From Solirubrobacterales bacterium (lineage in GTDB: Bacteria; Actinomycetota; Thermoleophilia; Solirubrobacterales; 70-9), in assembly GCA_021323175.1 (NCBI GenBank), contig JAJTCK010000010.1, forward strand, positions 1-40,700: a stretch of DNA of 40,700 nt, read 5' to 3'. Positions within the stretch are counted from its first letter, which is position 1, and each line of letters begins with the position of its first letter. The notes beneath the pieces were generated by a model. It was not told where the DNA came from. It saw only the letters and a program-made list of their open reading frames with translations, and did no database searches. Below are positions 18,080 to 27,960 of this stretch, piece after piece. The translations under genes were made by a program, and so were the position numbers.

Positions 18080-19153
18080 TCAGCTCGCCCCTGCGGCCTG
18101 CGCCTCCAGGCGCCGGCGCTTCTCCTCGGCCGCCAAAGCCTCCGTGAACTCGGCGAGATCGCCGCCGAGAACGCGGTCGATCCCGCTCGCGGTCAGCTTG
18201 ACGCGATGGTCGGTGATCCGGTCTTGGGGGAAGTTGTACGTGCGAATCTTCTCGGAGCGCTCCCCGCTCCCGACCTGGGCGCGGCGTTCGGACGCGATCT
18301 GGGCCTGCTGCTCGGCGAGCTCGTGCTCGAGCAGCCTGGCCCGCAGGACGCGCATCGCCTTCTCCCGGTTCTGGAGCTGGCTCTTCTCGTCCTGCATGGA
18401 TACCTGGATGCCGGACGGCTTGTGAACGATTCGGACCGCGGAGTCCGTGGTGTTGACCGACTGGCCACCCGGTCCCGAGGACCGGTAGGTCGTGATCTCC
18501 AGATCGCTGGGGTCGATATGGACGTCCACGTCCTCGGCCTCCGGCAGCACGGCCACGGTCGCGGTGGACGTATGGATGCGCCCCTGGGACTCCGTCCTGG
18601 GCACCCGCTGGACCCTGTGGGTCCCGCCTTCGAACTTGAACACCGAATAGGCGCCGTCGCCCTTGATCGCGAAGGTGCTGTCCTTGAAGCCGCCCTGGTC
18701 TGCCGGTGACGAGGAAAGCGACTCCGTCGAGTACCCCCGCGATTCCGCGTAGCGCGTCAGCATCTTGTGCAGGTCGCCCGCGAAGATCGCCGCCTCGTCT
18801 CCTCCCGTCCCGGCGCGGATCTCGATGATCACGTTCTTGTCGTCGCTGGGATCGCGATCGACCATCGCCAGCCGAATCTCGTCACCGAGCTGCTCCAGAC
18901 GGGCTGGAGCGTCGCTCACGACCGCCTTCAGCTCGGGGTCCTCCCCGTCCTCAGCCAGCAGTTCGCGGGCGCCCTCCAGGTCGTCGTTCAGCTTGCGGTA
19001 CTCGACCGCGAGCTGGTGGGCACCCTCGAGCTGGCGGTACTCCCGCCCGACCTCGGCGTACCGTTTCCGGTCCGAGATCACCGCGGGATCGGACATCTGG
19101 CGCTCCAGCTCGGCGAATCGCTCCTCTATCTGTTCGACGAGGTCATCGATCAT
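18080..19153 (-). CDS. prfA: Peptide chain release factor 1
   Basis: 357 residues. Reads UAA and UAG stops and triggers peptide release on the ribosome. The GGQ motif is at 229-231 ([10 protein letters not shown]), the site modified by PrmC. The stop-codon recognition tripeptide is PRT (185-187 in [10 protein letters not shown]), matching the PxT of RF1 and not the SPF of RF2; [14 protein letters not shown] is also RF1-type. ATG at 19153. Second in line after DUF1385 in a tight rpmE-DUF1385-prfA-prmC-tsaC cluster. Confidence 0.96.
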   Translation of the reverse strand: MIDDLVEQIEERFAELERQMSDPAVISDRKRYAEVGREYRQLEGAHQLAVEYRKLNDDLEGARELLAEDGEDPELKAVVSDAPARLEQLGDEIRLAMVDRDPSDDKNVIIEIRAGTGGDEAAIFAGDLHKMLTRYAESRGYSTESLSSSPADQGGFKDSTFAIKGDGAYSVFKFEGGTHRVQRVPRTESQGRIHTSTATVAVLPEAEDVDVHIDPSDLEITTYRSSGPGGQSVNTTDSAVRIVHKPSGIQVSMQDEKSQLQNREKAMRVLRARLLEHELAEQQAQIASERRAQVGSGERSEKIRTYNFPQDRITDHRVKLTASGIDRVLGGDLAEFTEALAAEEKRRRLEAQAAGAS

Positions 19154-19212
19154 GGAGGTAAGTGTGACGCGACTCCGCGAGTTGGGACGGCGGCGTGGAC
19201 CCTCGGAACAGC

Positions 19213-20157
19213 TCAGGCCACGATCTCGATCGGCTCTTCCTTGCGGGACTTGTCGAGGTCCTCGTTGGCGAGGACCTCTTCGAGGGAGCGGATCGCGACC
19301 GCGAGCTCGTCCAGATCGGGCTCGCGGGTGGTGAGGTTCTGGAGCATCAGGCCCGGCCACATCACGGCGCGGACCCAGCGCTTGTTGCGGTTCTTGCCGG
19401 CCCACTTGATGACCTCATAGGAGAGGCCTGCGATCAGCGGGATGCCGAGGATCCGCGAGGCGAGCAGCCAATACCACTCGGGCAAGCCGATCGGGGCGAA
19501 CACGAAGATCGCCAGGACCATGACGATCAGCAGGAAGCTGGTGCCGCAGCGCGGGTGCAGGCGGGAGTAGCGCTGGGCGTTCTCGGGCCGCAGCTCGTCC
19601 CCGGCCTCGAAGCACGAAATCGTCTTGTGCTCGGCGCCGTGATACTCGAACACCCGCCGCAGGTCGGGCAGGCGGCTGATCGCGACGATGTAGCCGATGA
19701 AGATCAGGGTGCGGAGAATGCCCTCCACCAGCCAGAAAAGCAGTGCCGATCCGAGCCAGTCCTTGATCAGGCTCGTCGCGCCGACGGGGATGACGAAGAA
19801 GAGCCCGACGGCGAGCGCCATCGAGAGGAAGATCGTGAAGCCCCACATGAGGCCGCCGATCTCCTCCTTCTCGCCGTCCTCGTCCTCTTCGAGCTGGGCG
19901 TTGGCCGAGATGGCGAGCGCCTTGAAGCCGATCTTGAGCGACTCGCCCAGGGCGACGACGCCCCGGATGACGGGCCAACGCAGGACCCGGTGCCGCTTCG
20001 CCCAGGAGACGATCGGCTCGGAGGTCACCTCGACCTCGCCCTGGGGGTTGCGCACTGCGACTGCCCAGGTCGAGACGCCGCGCATCATCACGCCCTCCAG
20101 GACCGCCTGTCCCCCCAGCGGCAGGTCGGTCGTCGCGACCGGCTTGCCGTCGGGCAT
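19213..20157 (-). CDS. DUF1385 family membrane protein
   Basis: 314 residues from ATG 20157. Opens with [14 protein letters not shown], the family signature, then three to four membrane segments (about residues 105-130, 140-165, 215-245) and the conserved [15 protein letters not shown] and [12 protein letters not shown] blocks with His and Cys residues that might bind a metal. Function is not established; the family is commonly found beside rpmE and prfA, as here. A GTG at 20244, just after the rpmE stop, would add 29 Pro/Gly/Arg-rich residues and is considered less likely. An acidic insert ([10 protein letters not shown]) lies in the cytoplasmic part. Confidence 0.85.
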   Translation of the reverse strand: MPDGKPVATTDLPLGGQAVLEGVMMRGVSTWAVAVRNPQGEVEVTSEPIVSWAKRHRVLRWPVIRGVVALGESLKIGFKALAISANAQLEEDEDGEKEEIGGLMWGFTIFLSMALAVGLFFVIPVGATSLIKDWLGSALLFWLVEGILRTLIFIGYIVAISRLPDLRRVFEYHGAEHKTISCFEAGDELRPENAQRYSRLHPRCGTSFLLIVMVLAIFVFAPIGLPEWYWLLASRILGIPLIAGLSYEVIKWAGKNRNKRWVRAVMWPGLMLQNLTTREPDLDELAVAIRSLEEVLANEDLDKSRKEEPIEIVA

Positions 20158-20249
20158 GGTTTCGGGCTGCGCGGAGACCCCCGGGCGACCCGGGTACCTG
20201 TCCGCCTCGCGGTCGGTCGGACCCCGGCCGCCCGGCCCGGCCACCGTCG

Positions 20250-20459
20250 CTAGCCCTTCTTGCTCTTGGCGGCGCGGCGGCGGAAGCGCTCGACGCGCCC
20301 GCCGGTATCGACCAGCTTCTGCTTGCCCGTGTAGAAGGGATGGCAGTCCGAGCACAGCTCGACGTGCAGCTCGGGCTTCGTGGAGCGGGTGTAGAAGTCG
20401 TTCCCGCAGGAGCAGTGCACATGCGAGAGGACGTACTCGGGATGTATGCCCGTCTTCAT
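20250..20459 (-). CDS. rpmE: 50S ribosomal protein L31 (zinc-binding form)
   Basis: 69 residues, starts MKTGIHPEY. It carries the zinc ligands Cys16, Cys18, Cys36 and Cys39 (CSCGN, CSDCH), so it is the C+ form that can act as zinc store. Residues [20 protein letters not shown] are classic L31. The lysine/arginine-rich C-terminus is typical. ATG at 20459; a TAGAAT (20473-20468, minus strand) lies about 9 nt upstream and is a good -10 element, so the message may be leaderless or nearly so. First gene of the leftward rpmE-prfA cluster. Confidence 0.97.
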   Translation of the reverse strand: MKTGIHPEYVLSHVHCSCGNDFYTRSTKPELHVELCSDCHPFYTGKQKLVDTGGRVERFRRRAAKSKKG

Positions 20460-20505
20460 CGCGACTGATTCTAGCCGTGCCCAGCCGTAACCTGAGCACC
20501 CGAAT

Positions 20506-20545
20506 TTGACATACAGGTTGTATCTCTGATACATACAGGCTGTAT
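20506..20545 (+). promoter_or_regulatory. Promoter with two palindromic operators, nearly leaderless
   Basis: TTGACA at 20506-20511 is a perfect -35; ATACAT (20529-20534) or TACATA (20530-20535) is at 17 or 18 nt spacing, placing the transcript start within a few bases of the ATG at 20544. Two copies of the palindrome ATACA-N3-TGTAT lie at 20511-20523 and 20533-20545, in the longer shared 15-mer ACATACAGGYTGTAT at 20509 and 20531, with a 22-bp period (two helical turns). One operator fills the -35/-10 spacer and the other covers the start codon, a layout for tight repression by a dimeric repressor (TetR-like suggested, not encoded in this window). Confidence 0.75.
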
Positions 20546-21401
20546 GGAAGACGCGCATCTCCCTCAGGGCATCATCCGGTACCGGGACACCGGCTCCGGC
20601 GAGCCGCTGATCTTCATCCACGGACTGCTCGTGGACAGCCGCCTCTGGGACCCGGCCGTGGCGCTCCTCTCCGACGGCCACCGCTGCATCCAGCCCGACC
20701 TGCCCCTCGGTTGCCACCGCCTGCCGATGAACGCCGACGCCGACCTGACGCCCCCCGGCGTGGCGAGGCTGCTGATCGATTTCATGGACGAACTCGGGCT
20801 CGAGCGGGCGACCCTGGTCGGAAATGACTCGGGCGGCGCAATCAGCCAGCTTGTCGCGACGGCTCATCCCGATCGAGTCGGCCGGCTGATCCTCACCAAC
20901 TCCGACACATACAGCGATTTTCCCCCGAAGCTGTTCGCGTACCTGAATGTCGTCAAGTGGTTCCCGAGCGTGCTCACGGGGCTCGCCCAGAGCATGCGAC
21001 TCAAGCCGCTGCGGCACTCCCCGCTCGCCTACGGCGTTCTGTCCAAGACCCGTCTGGACGACGAGCTCCTGAAGTCCTGGCTGGAGCCGGCGCTTGGCGA
21101 CGCGGCGATCCGGCGCGACACCGCGAAGTTCATCAAGGGCGTCTCCCCGCGCCTCACCGAGCAGGCGGCTGTCGACCTGCAGGGCTTCCGGTCTCCGACC
21201 CTGTTCGCCTGGGCCCCTGAGGATCGCTGGTTCAAGATCGCGAACGCGGAGCGTCTCGCCGCCTCGATGCCCGACGCCCGGGTGGTCCGCATCCCCGGCG
21301 CGAAGACCTTCGTGCCGATCGATCAGCCCCGGAGGCTGGCCGACGCGATCGCCTCGTTCGTCGCAGCCAACGAGCCGCGGTCCGCAACGGCTGCCGGCTA
21401 G
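20544..21401 (+). CDS. Alpha/beta hydrolase with Asp at the nucleophile elbow
   Basis: 285 residues. The fold is clear: [14 protein letters not shown] (HG oxyanion motif), [11 protein letters not shown], nucleophile elbow VGNDSGG at 92-98. The elbow residue is Asp95, as in haloalkane and fluoroacetate dehalogenase-like hydrolases, not Ser. The acid region WAPEDRWF is kept. At the end, where the catalytic His is expected in a GxxHFVP context, the sequence is [11 protein letters not shown], with Thr255, so the usual base is missing. It may use another residue or not be an ordinary hydrolase. Cytoplasmic, no signal peptide. Under a repressible promoter with two operators. Its stop shares a CTAG with the stop of the convergent sulfatase. 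Confidence 0.82.
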   Translation: MEDAHLPQGIIRYRDTGSGEPLIFIHGLLVDSRLWDPAVALLSDGHRCIQPDLPLGCHRLPMNADADLTPPGVARLLIDFMDELGLERATLVGNDSGGAISQLVATAHPDRVGRLILTNSDTYSDFPPKLFAYLNVVKWFPSVLTGLAQSMRLKPLRHSPLAYGVLSKTRLDDELLKSWLEPALGDAAIRRDTAKFIKGVSPRLTEQAAVDLQGFRSPTLFAWAPEDRWFKIANAERLAASMPDARVVRIPGAKTFVPIDQPRRLADAIASFVAANEPRSATAAG

Positions 21402-23221
21402 CCGCAGGCCCGGGGAGCGCTCCGCTTGACCGTGACCCCACGGCCGTCGAGCATCGTCGCGTTGGCGGTGACCCGGTTCTTGCCCGAGCGGCTCAGCTTC
21501 TTGGCCCCGATCTTCGCGTCGAAGGGCGCGGACCCGGCGCCGCCCGCCGCACGGCCGTTCGCGTAGAAGCGGGCGTCCAGCACCTCCGGCACGGCCGCGC
21601 CGCTGACCTTCGCCCGGATCCCTGCCGAGACGCACTTGCCGTCACGTCCGAACTTCAGCGCCAGCTTCAAGGCCGGCCGCGCGGCGCATGGCTTCGCTCC
21701 GACGCACGCCGTCAGCCTGGCCAGCAGCCGATCGAGCGAAGCCTCCACCGGATCCAGTGCCGGCACCGCACTCAGGCTCTGAAGCTGGAAGGGATCGCCG
21801 CGCAGGTCATAGAGCTCGCGGTCGGTCCCGGTCTCGGCATAGACGTAGCGGTCGGTTCGCACCGCGCTGTAGCTGGGAAGCAGGTCGTCCGGATCCGCGT
21901 TGTTGAAGCCCTCGATCAGGATCCCGCGCCCCGGTTGGAGCAGCTTGTCCTCCATCAGCGGCACCAGCGACCGCCCGTCCATCGTCCGTCCGGGAGCGGC
22001 GTCCGCGAAGTCGAGAATGGTCGGCGCCAGGTCGGCGTTCACCGCCAGCTGGCGGCGGATCTCTCCCTTCGGCACACCCGGCCCTCGGACGATCAGCGGG
22101 ACGCCGCTGGACTCCTCGTAGTGGCGGACCTTCCCGGAGCGGAGGCGGTGCTCTCCGTGAAAGAACCCGTTGTCGGACGTGAAGATGAACACGGTTCGGT
22201 CGAGTTCGTCCCTGGCCTTCAGCGCGCTCACCATCCGCCCCACCATCTCGTCCACCGCCAGGAGGCTCTCCAGACGGGCGCGGTAGCGATCGTCGATCGC
22301 CGCACGCTGAGTAGCGTTGATCGGGGTCAGCGCCTGGATGCCGGCCGGCTTGTCCGAGACGTCGGCCTCGTTGAAGCTGGGCGGGCGCGGGACCGGCTCG
22401 CTCGCGAAACGACCCTGGTGCCGAACAGCCGCCCGCGGGTTGTCACCGGCGCAGTTGCATACCCCCATGGCCTCGCCGTGGGGCGCCAGCGGGGCGACCG
22501 ACAGATAGAACGGCTTGCCCTTCGGCGCGCGGCGATTGATGAAGTCCTCGGCCTTGACCGCGTACACGTCGGTCTGATAGGTCGCGGGGTCCACGGCGTC
22601 CGGGGTGCTCCCGTAGTGCACTATCGACCCGTTCTCGTTGAGGGTGTAGCCGTACATCGTGTAGGTGCCTCCGATGAACCCGTCTGGGTCGTCGAGCGAG
22701 CCGTACCACTCGCTCCAGCCGGGCGGCACGTGCGTATCGACGCTGGATGCGCCGTAGCCGTTCAGGTACTTGCCGATGTGGGCCGTGTAGTAGCCGGCCC
22801 GCTGCAGCCACACAGGCATCGCGTTCCCCTCGGTGGGCACGAGGGTGGCGTACCCACCGTTCGGCGGCTGATTGGTCCGGACTCCGTGGTTGTCCGGGTA
22901 CTGCCCGGTCAGCATCGTGGCCCGCGAGGGGCAGCAGAGCGGGAAGCTCGCGAAGCTGTTGGGGAAGCTGACCCCCGCCTGGGCGATCCGCTTGTTCACG
23001 ATCGGCATCGCCCGCAGCGACTCGACCGTCTGGTCGTCGGTCATCACCATCACGATGTTGGGCCGCTTCTGCTCAGGCGCGCCCTTCTTCTTCGCCTCGC
23101 CCTCGTCCGGGAAGACCGCCGCCACAAGGCAAGTGACGACGGCCGCTACAGCCAGCAGCAGTCCGCCGCGAGCCTGTGCCCCGCTCGCCCGTTCCCTCAT
23201 GGCGTTTGAAACAGTCGGCAT
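21398..23221 (-). CDS. Secreted sulfatase (formylglycine type)
   Basis: 607 residues. N-terminal hydrophobic segment (about 19-36) then [13 protein letters not shown] looks like a signal peptide. Sulfatase domain: [16 protein letters not shown] with metal ligands Asp62/Asp63, and [20 protein letters not shown], giving CxPxR with Cys96 as the residue oxidised to formylglycine. [10 protein letters not shown] and [11 protein letters not shown] are further conserved sites. The last 120 residues ([15 protein letters not shown] onward) form a separate beta-rich domain of unknown role with four Cys. The substrate, probably a sulfated or related ester outside the cell, cannot be named. ATG 23221; an internal ATG (residue 8, 23200) is also possible. 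It needs a formylglycine-generating enzyme, not seen here. Confidence 0.9.
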   Translation of the reverse strand: MPTVSNAMRERASGAQARGGLLLAVAAVVTCLVAAVFPDEGEAKKKGAPEQKRPNIVMVMTDDQTVESLRAMPIVNKRIAQAGVSFPNSFASFPLCCPSRATMLTGQYPDNHGVRTNQPPNGGYATLVPTEGNAMPVWLQRAGYYTAHIGKYLNGYGASSVDTHVPPGWSEWYGSLDDPDGFIGGTYTMYGYTLNENGSIVHYGSTPDAVDPATYQTDVYAVKAEDFINRRAPKGKPFYLSVAPLAPHGEAMGVCNCAGDNPRAAVRHQGRFASEPVPRPPSFNEADVSDKPAGIQALTPINATQRAAIDDRYRARLESLLAVDEMVGRMVSALKARDELDRTVFIFTSDNGFFHGEHRLRSGKVRHYEESSGVPLIVRGPGVPKGEIRRQLAVNADLAPTILDFADAAPGRTMDGRSLVPLMEDKLLQPGRGILIEGFNNADPDDLLPSYSAVRTDRYVYAETGTDRELYDLRGDPFQLQSLSAVPALDPVEASLDRLLARLTACVGAKPCAARPALKLALKFGRDGKCVSAGIRAKVSGAAVPEVLDARFYANGRAAGGAGSAPFDAKIGAKKLSRSGKNRVTANATMLDGRGVTVKRSAPRACG

Positions 23222-23367
23222 GCGACGAGTTGCGGTGCGGGGTCGGAGACCGTGCCGTGTTGGGCCCGCTTTCGTCCGTCAGGGCGGCGGCATGCAAGCC
23301 GACGCTTCGGAACTACGGAGCAGCGGGCAGCGTTATTACGCGAGTGATCTCGGGTAACGGCCTCAGC

Positions 23368-23790
23368 ATGAACCGGCTTTGGCGCCTCGGCAGATTTTCG
23401 GTCGCCTGCGCCGCCATCGCGGCGATCGCTCTGGGCGCGGCGGCCTGCAGCACGACCGACGACGAGAACGAGGACTCGGACACAACGGAGCAGGCCACCG
23501 CCTCAGACTCCCAGCTCCCCGCGGAGCCCGAGCAGCCCCTGGGCCCCGCGCAGGAGCGCGGCAGGGACCTGTTCGTGGCCGGATGCGGCTCCTGCCACAC
23601 GTTCGAGCCGGCCGGGACGGTCGGCCAGGTCGGGCCGAACCTGTCCGAGCTGCCGCGAAACCAGGCCGAGGTGCTGCGTGCGATCGACATCGGAGGCCGC
23701 GGCAGCGGCAGCATGCCTCCCGACATCTATCGCGGCCGCGAGGCCCGTGAGGTCGCGCGCTTCGTATCCCAGAACGGCCCCGGGGTCTAG
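23368..23790 (+). CDS. Small c-type cytochrome lipoprotein
   Basis: 140 residues. Lipobox LGAAAC with Cys27 as the lipidation site, then a low-complexity acidic linker (DDENEDSDTTEQATASDS) and a class I cytochrome c domain with one haem site CGSCH (73-77). The distal ligand is probably Met116 in GSMPPDIY. It would sit on the outer face of the membrane and pass electrons in a respiratory chain. ATG at 23368. Transcribed alone, divergent from the sulfatase across 146 bp that holds no other gene I can see. Confidence 0.88.
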   Translation: MNRLWRLGRFSVACAAIAAIALGAAACSTTDDENEDSDTTEQATASDSQLPAEPEQPLGPAQERGRDLFVAGCGSCHTFEPAGTVGQVGPNLSELPRNQAEVLRAIDIGGRGSGSMPPDIYRGREAREVARFVSQNGPGV

Positions 23791-23814
23791 CCGAGACCAG
23801 CTCCCGATCCTGGG

Positions 23815-24414
23815 TCAGCCGGGCGGCCGGGCGACCTCGCCGGCGGTGACGGCGACCGCACGCAGGACGCTGCGAAGCGCCGGGTCCTGGGCGACCTCGG
23901 GCGCCAGCGGCACCTCCACCCCAATCACCCCTCCGTCGCGGGCGGTGACCTCCAGGTCCCCGACCGCGTCGAGCAGTCCGCGCATGTCCTCGTTGCGCGC
24001 GAGTAGCAGGGCTGTTAACCGGGTGATCCCCTCCTCGGTCGCGCGGGCGGCCAGGAGGCGGGTCAACGCCGTGCCCAGCCTGCGGCCCTGCCAGTCGTCC
24101 GCCACGGTGACCGCGGCCTCTGCGCGCGTGGGGTCCTCCTCCCGCACGTAGCGACCGACGCCTACGATGTTCGCGTCCAGGTCGCAGGCGACCAGGGCCT
24201 CGTGGTCGTGGTGGTCGACCTCGGTCAGGTAGCGCAGCTGCGACCGGGTGAGCGTCTCCATCGGGGTCAGGAAGCGCTTGTAGCGGGAGTCGTCGCTGAG
24301 GCGCTCGAAGCCGGCCAGCAGCGCCTCCTTGTCATCGGCCCTGATCGGGCGGATCTTGACCCAGGACTCGTCGCTCAACTCGAGCTCGACGCCGTCCGAG
24401 TCAGCGCCTCTCAC
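23815..24414 (-). CDS. GNAT family N-acetyltransferase
   Basis: 199 residues, GTG start at 24414. The Gcn5-related fold is indicated by VKIRPIRADDKEALLAGFER at the N-terminus, LVACDLDANIVGVGRYVRE and the acetyl-CoA loop ADDWQGRRLGTALTRLLAAR (Q/RxxGxG/A-like, here QGRRLG). The opening (RPIRADD, LSDDSRYKRFLTP) resembles the acetyltransferase domain fused to acetyl-CoA synthetase-like or Pat-type enzymes, so protein lysine acetylation of metabolic enzymes is a possibility, not a firm call. Last gene of the leftward ETF group, 37 nt after the quinone oxidoreductase. Confidence 0.85.
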   Translation of the reverse strand: MRGADSDGVELELSDESWVKIRPIRADDKEALLAGFERLSDDSRYKRFLTPMETLTRSQLRYLTEVDHHDHEALVACDLDANIVGVGRYVREEDPTRAEAAVTVADDWQGRRLGTALTRLLAARATEEGITRLTALLLARNEDMRGLLDAVGDLEVTARDGGVIGVEVPLAPEVAQDPALRSVLRAVAVTAGEVARPPG

Positions 24415-24451
24415 CGTCCCGCCGGCCCCTCGCCTTGGCGGGCTACCACAG

Positions 24452-26149
24452 CTAGGTCTCCTGGTAGAGAGGGCCGTCCCCGCCCTCGGGCAGGGTCAGG
24501 CGCCCGCCCTTGGCGGTGATCGCCCCGCACTGCACGCAGTTGGACGCGGTGACGTGCACGTCCACGGTCTCCGCGGTTGACTCGAGCTGGTCGTCGGGAA
24601 TCTCGTACACCTGCGCGGGACACATCGAGACCCACGTCTGCGCCACCTCGCGCGGCACCCGCTCCTGGACCCGGACGTGGTTCGGCGCGTCGTCGCGGGT
24701 CGCGTTGCCCGAGGCGAACACCGAGTTCAGCTTGTCGTAGATATAGGAGTTATCGGCCTTGGGGTAGCTCTTGGAGCCCCCGTCGATCTCCATCTCGTGG
24801 GAGGCGTCGGGGTGGTTCTTCCAGTGGCCGCCCGGAAAGTGCCCACGGGTGATCGTCATGGCGCTGGCGATCGCCCCCCCGACGAAGAAGCCCTTCTCGA
24901 AGGGCTGGCGCATGTTGCGCGAGCGCCACATGTCCTCCTCGATCACCGACTTCTTCACCCTGCGCTCGTACTCCTCGAAGTTGACGGAGTCCTGCTTCAG
25001 CGCCGACACGATCGCCTCGGCGGCGTACATGCCGGCGTGCATCGCGTAGTGGATGCCCTTCAGCTCCGGGACGTTCACCATCGAGGCGGCGTCACCCGCG
25101 ATCACCATCCCGGGGACCGAGAGTCGCTTCGGCATCGACCAGTACCCGCCGGAGGGGATCGTCTTGGCGCCCCAGGCCACCCGCTTGCCGCCGTCGAGGA
25201 TCTTCTTGATGAACGGGTGGGTCTTCAGCTCCTGCAGCGCGTCGTGACAGGAGAAGGTGGCGTCCGTGTAGTCGAGGCCGACGACGAGGCCGATGCTGAC
25301 CTTGTCCTCTCCCATCGGATAGATGAAGCTGCCGCCGAACTCGTTCCACTTGGCGCGCTTCCGCAGCGGCCAGCCCATCGTGTGGATGACGCGGTCGAGA
25401 GGCTCCTTGACCTCCCAGACCTCCTTCACGCCCAGCTCCCAGCGCTGGGGATCGGGGCCGTGCAGGTCGAAGTAGTCAAGGGCCGCGCCCGTCAAGTGGC
25501 CGAGGGTGCCCTCGGCCAAGACCGTCCCCTTCGCCACCACGTCCGAGCCGGGCTCGAAATTGGACAGCTCCTCGCCGCCCTTGCCCCGCCCCTTGTCCCC
25601 CGAGCGGAGCCCGCGCACGATCCGGTCCTCGACCAGAAGCTTGTCGGCGCTGGTCTCGGTGAGGATGTACACGCCCGCCTCCTCGGCCTTCTCGGCCAAA
25701 AAGCGGCCCAGCTTGGCGACCGAGGTGACGTAATTACCATGGTTGCGGAAGTTCGGCGGCATCGGCTTCAGAGGCAGCGCCGCCCGCTTGGTCAGCAGAT
25801 AGACCGCGTCCTTCTCGACCTCCTGGTAGACGGGCCACTCCGACGGATCGAGGTCCGGGAACAGCTCGCGCATCGCCGAGGGACGCAAGTTGGCGCCCGA
25901 GAGCAGGTGCGCGCCGCACGCCTTGCCCTTCTCGACGACGGCGATCGGGACCTCGCCGAGCTTCTCAGCCAGCTCCGGCTCCTGCTCGAGGAGCTGCGCC
26001 GCCCGGATCGCGCAGGCCAGCCCGGCGGGACCGCCCCCGGCGATGGCGATCCCGACCTCGATCCGCTCCTCCTCCGGATCGGTGATCGGCGCGATGAACT
26101 CCTCGACCGGGTTGATCGGAGGCGGGTACTCCGCGGGTGCGACCTTCAT
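24452..26149 (-). CDS. Electron-transfer flavoprotein:quinone oxidoreductase
   Basis: 565 residues. Passes electrons from reduced EtfAB to membrane quinone (probably menaquinone in this lineage). FAD-binding [15 protein letters not shown] is at about 38-52; the membrane-associated middle domain has [16 protein letters not shown] and [20 protein letters not shown], typical of FixC/ETF-QO. The C-terminal iron-sulfur domain is unusual: CPAQVYE (Cys510) and [13 protein letters not shown] (Cys538, Cys541), with Ile544 where the family has the fourth cluster Cys (CxxCxxC). The ending [10 protein letters not shown] is otherwise canonical. ATG 26149, 7 nt after etfA. Confidence 0.93.
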   Translation of the reverse strand: MKVAPAEYPPPINPVEEFIAPITDPEEERIEVGIAIAGGGPAGLACAIRAAQLLEQEPELAEKLGEVPIAVVEKGKACGAHLLSGANLRPSAMRELFPDLDPSEWPVYQEVEKDAVYLLTKRAALPLKPMPPNFRNHGNYVTSVAKLGRFLAEKAEEAGVYILTETSADKLLVEDRIVRGLRSGDKGRGKGGEELSNFEPGSDVVAKGTVLAEGTLGHLTGAALDYFDLHGPDPQRWELGVKEVWEVKEPLDRVIHTMGWPLRKRAKWNEFGGSFIYPMGEDKVSIGLVVGLDYTDATFSCHDALQELKTHPFIKKILDGGKRVAWGAKTIPSGGYWSMPKRLSVPGMVIAGDAASMVNVPELKGIHYAMHAGMYAAEAIVSALKQDSVNFEEYERRVKKSVIEEDMWRSRNMRQPFEKGFFVGGAIASAMTITRGHFPGGHWKNHPDASHEMEIDGGSKSYPKADNSYIYDKLNSVFASGNATRDDAPNHVRVQERVPREVAQTWVSMCPAQVYEIPDDQLESTAETVDVHVTASNCVQCGAITAKGGRLTLPEGGDGPLYQET

Positions 26150-26156
26150 CCGGGGG

Positions 26157-27131
26157 TCAGCCCCCCTTCTTGGCCTTGATCGCGTCGGTCAGCTTGGGGA
26201 CGATCTTATGGAGGTCCCCGACGACGCCGAGGTCGCAGAATTCGAAGATCGGCGCGTTCTGGTCCTTGTTGATGGCCAGGATGTTCTCTGAGTTCTGCAT
26301 TCCCACCTTGTGCTGGATGGCCCCGGAGATGCCGGCCGCCAGATACAGCTTCGGCGCGACGGTCTTGCCCGTCTGACCGATCTGAGCGGCGTAGGGGTAC
26401 CAGCCGGCGTCCACCACGGCACGAGTGGCCGCGACGGCGCCGCCCATCGAACTCGCAAGTTCCTCGGCCATCTTGAAGTTCTCGGCCTGTCCCAGGCCTC
26501 GACCTCCCCCGACCAGGATCTCGGCGTCCTCGATGTTGACGTCCTCGCCGCGCTGCTCCCCGCGTTTCACGAGCTTCGCCTTGCTGGACCACTCGGAAAG
26601 CTCGACCGCGACGTCCTCGACCTCGGCCTCGCCGCCGGTCTCGTTCTCGTCGAACGCGTTCAGCCGGCCGATGATGATCCCGGGCTCGGCGACGTATCCG
26701 ACGTCGGCGATCTGGGAGTCCTGCAGGATCGGCCGCTCGACCACAAGCCTGCCGTCTTCGGCCCTCACCGCGGTGACCTCCATCGTCACGCCGGCGTTCA
26801 GGCGCGCCGTCAGGCCGGCGCCGATCTCGAATCCGAGCAGCCCCCCGCCGAACAGGGCGTAGGAGATGTCGTTGTCGGTCATCACCTTCGCCATCGCATC
26901 GACGATCGGCTGGGCGAGGCCCTCCGGGACGTCCTTGGCGCGATAGACCTTCTTGACGCCGTAGGCGCCGAGGCCCTTGGCGGCGTCATCCGATACGTCG
27001 CCGACGATGATGGCGGACGCCTCGCTGCCCAGCTCGCCGGCCAGCTTGGCCGCCTCGGAGAGAGCCCCGAGGGAGTTCTTGTTGAAGTTGCCCTCGTCGT
27101 CGTGGAGGGCGTAGACCAGGATGCCTGCCAT
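26157..27131 (-). CDS. etfA: Electron-transfer flavoprotein alpha subunit
   Basis: 324 residues. Forms the EtfAB heterodimer that takes electrons from acyl-CoA dehydrogenases; the alpha subunit binds FAD. The C-terminal FAD domain has GGGRGLG (about 210) and the signature [20 protein letters not shown] followed by [19 protein letters not shown]. The start ATG at 27131 overlaps the etfB stop by one base (TGATG). Together with etfB and the quinone oxidoreductase it makes a complete electron exit route in one operon. Confidence 0.95.
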   Translation of the reverse strand: MAGILVYALHDDEGNFNKNSLGALSEAAKLAGELGSEASAIIVGDVSDDAAKGLGAYGVKKVYRAKDVPEGLAQPIVDAMAKVMTDNDISYALFGGGLLGFEIGAGLTARLNAGVTMEVTAVRAEDGRLVVERPILQDSQIADVGYVAEPGIIIGRLNAFDENETGGEAEVEDVAVELSEWSSKAKLVKRGEQRGEDVNIEDAEILVGGGRGLGQAENFKMAEELASSMGGAVAATRAVVDAGWYPYAAQIGQTGKTVAPKLYLAAGISGAIQHKVGMQNSENILAINKDQNAPIFEFCDLGVVGDLHKIVPKLTDAIKAKKGG

Positions 27132-27919
27132 CAGATCAGCTTCCTTTCGTCGAGCCAGACGACGATCTTCTCGACCGTCTCGTTGGTGTCTTCGTCCTCA
27201 ATGATCTCGCCGGCCTCCTTCTGGGGCGGCGGCCTAAGCTCGAGCACCGCGGTTCGGGAACCGCTCTGGCCGACGCGGTCGGGCTCGATCCCGACGTCGC
27301 CGGCGCCGTGGCTGTCCAACGGCTTCTTCTTGGCGCCCATGATCGCCTTCAGGCTGGGATAGCGCGGCTCGTTGATGGCGTCGCCGACGCTGATCACGGC
27401 CGGCAGCTCCACCTCGACGGTGTCGTAGCCGTACTCGGCCTGGCGCTCGCATGTGAGCTTGCCGTCGGCGGCGTCCATCTTGATCACCTGGGTCAGCGAG
27501 GGCATCTTCAGGTGGTCGGCCACGACGGCCCCGATCGTGTAGCACTCGCCATCGTCCGACTGCTGGCCCAGCAGGACCAGGTCAGGACTCTCCTTCTCGA
27601 GCACCTTGGCGAGCGCGTAGCCGGTCGCCGCGACATCGGAGCCCTCGAGCGCCGCGTCGGTCAGGTGGACCGAGCGGTCGGCCCCCAGGGCGACGGCCTT
27701 GTGCAGGGCACGCACGGCGCTATCGGGGCCCATGGTGACGGCGACGATCTCTTCGACGGGCGCGCCGCCCTCCTTGACCTGCATCGCGGCCTCGATGGCG
27801 TGCGTGTCGAAGGGGTTCAGGTTCTTCTCGCCTGAGCGGTCCAGGCGCTTGGTCTCCGGGTCGATCCGCTTCTCGACAGCGGCGTCCGGGACCTCCTTGA
27901 CGAGACAACAGATCTTCAA
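27131..27919 (-). CDS. etfB: Electron-transfer flavoprotein beta subunit
   Basis: 262 residues. Beta half of ETF, binds AMP and docks to dehydrogenases. MKICCLVKEVPDA at the start and VVADHLKMPSLTQVIK plus ELPAVISVGDAINEPRYPSL are family signatures. Start codon TTG at 27919 with a strong Shine-Dalgarno (AAGGAGGACC) 7 nt away, which settles the start. First gene of the etfB-etfA-quinone oxidoreductase operon; an inverted repeat with TTGACT arms lies about 50-65 bp upstream and probably controls it. Confidence 0.95.
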   Translation of the reverse strand: MKICCLVKEVPDAAVEKRIDPETKRLDRSGEKNLNPFDTHAIEAAMQVKEGGAPVEEIVAVTMGPDSAVRALHKAVALGADRSVHLTDAALEGSDVAATGYALAKVLEKESPDLVLLGQQSDDGECYTIGAVVADHLKMPSLTQVIKMDAADGKLTCERQAEYGYDTVEVELPAVISVGDAINEPRYPSLKAIMGAKKKPLDSHGAGDVGIEPDRVGQSGSRTAVLELRPPPQKEAGEIIEDEDTNETVEKIVVWLDERKLI

Positions 27920-27960
27920 GTCAGGTCCTCCTTGGGAAAGTGGCGGCGCGGGATGTTACT

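Noticed and set aside
23222-23367. Regulatory element or small gene between sulfatase and cytochrome c
   Set aside because: A short palindrome (CGAG-N4-CTCG) is visible, but no convincing promoter pair or open frame with a ribosome site.
24677-26179. 500-residue plus-strand open frame
   Set aside because: Exact antisense of the ETF:quinone oxidoreductase gene, which has full family motifs; shadow composition.
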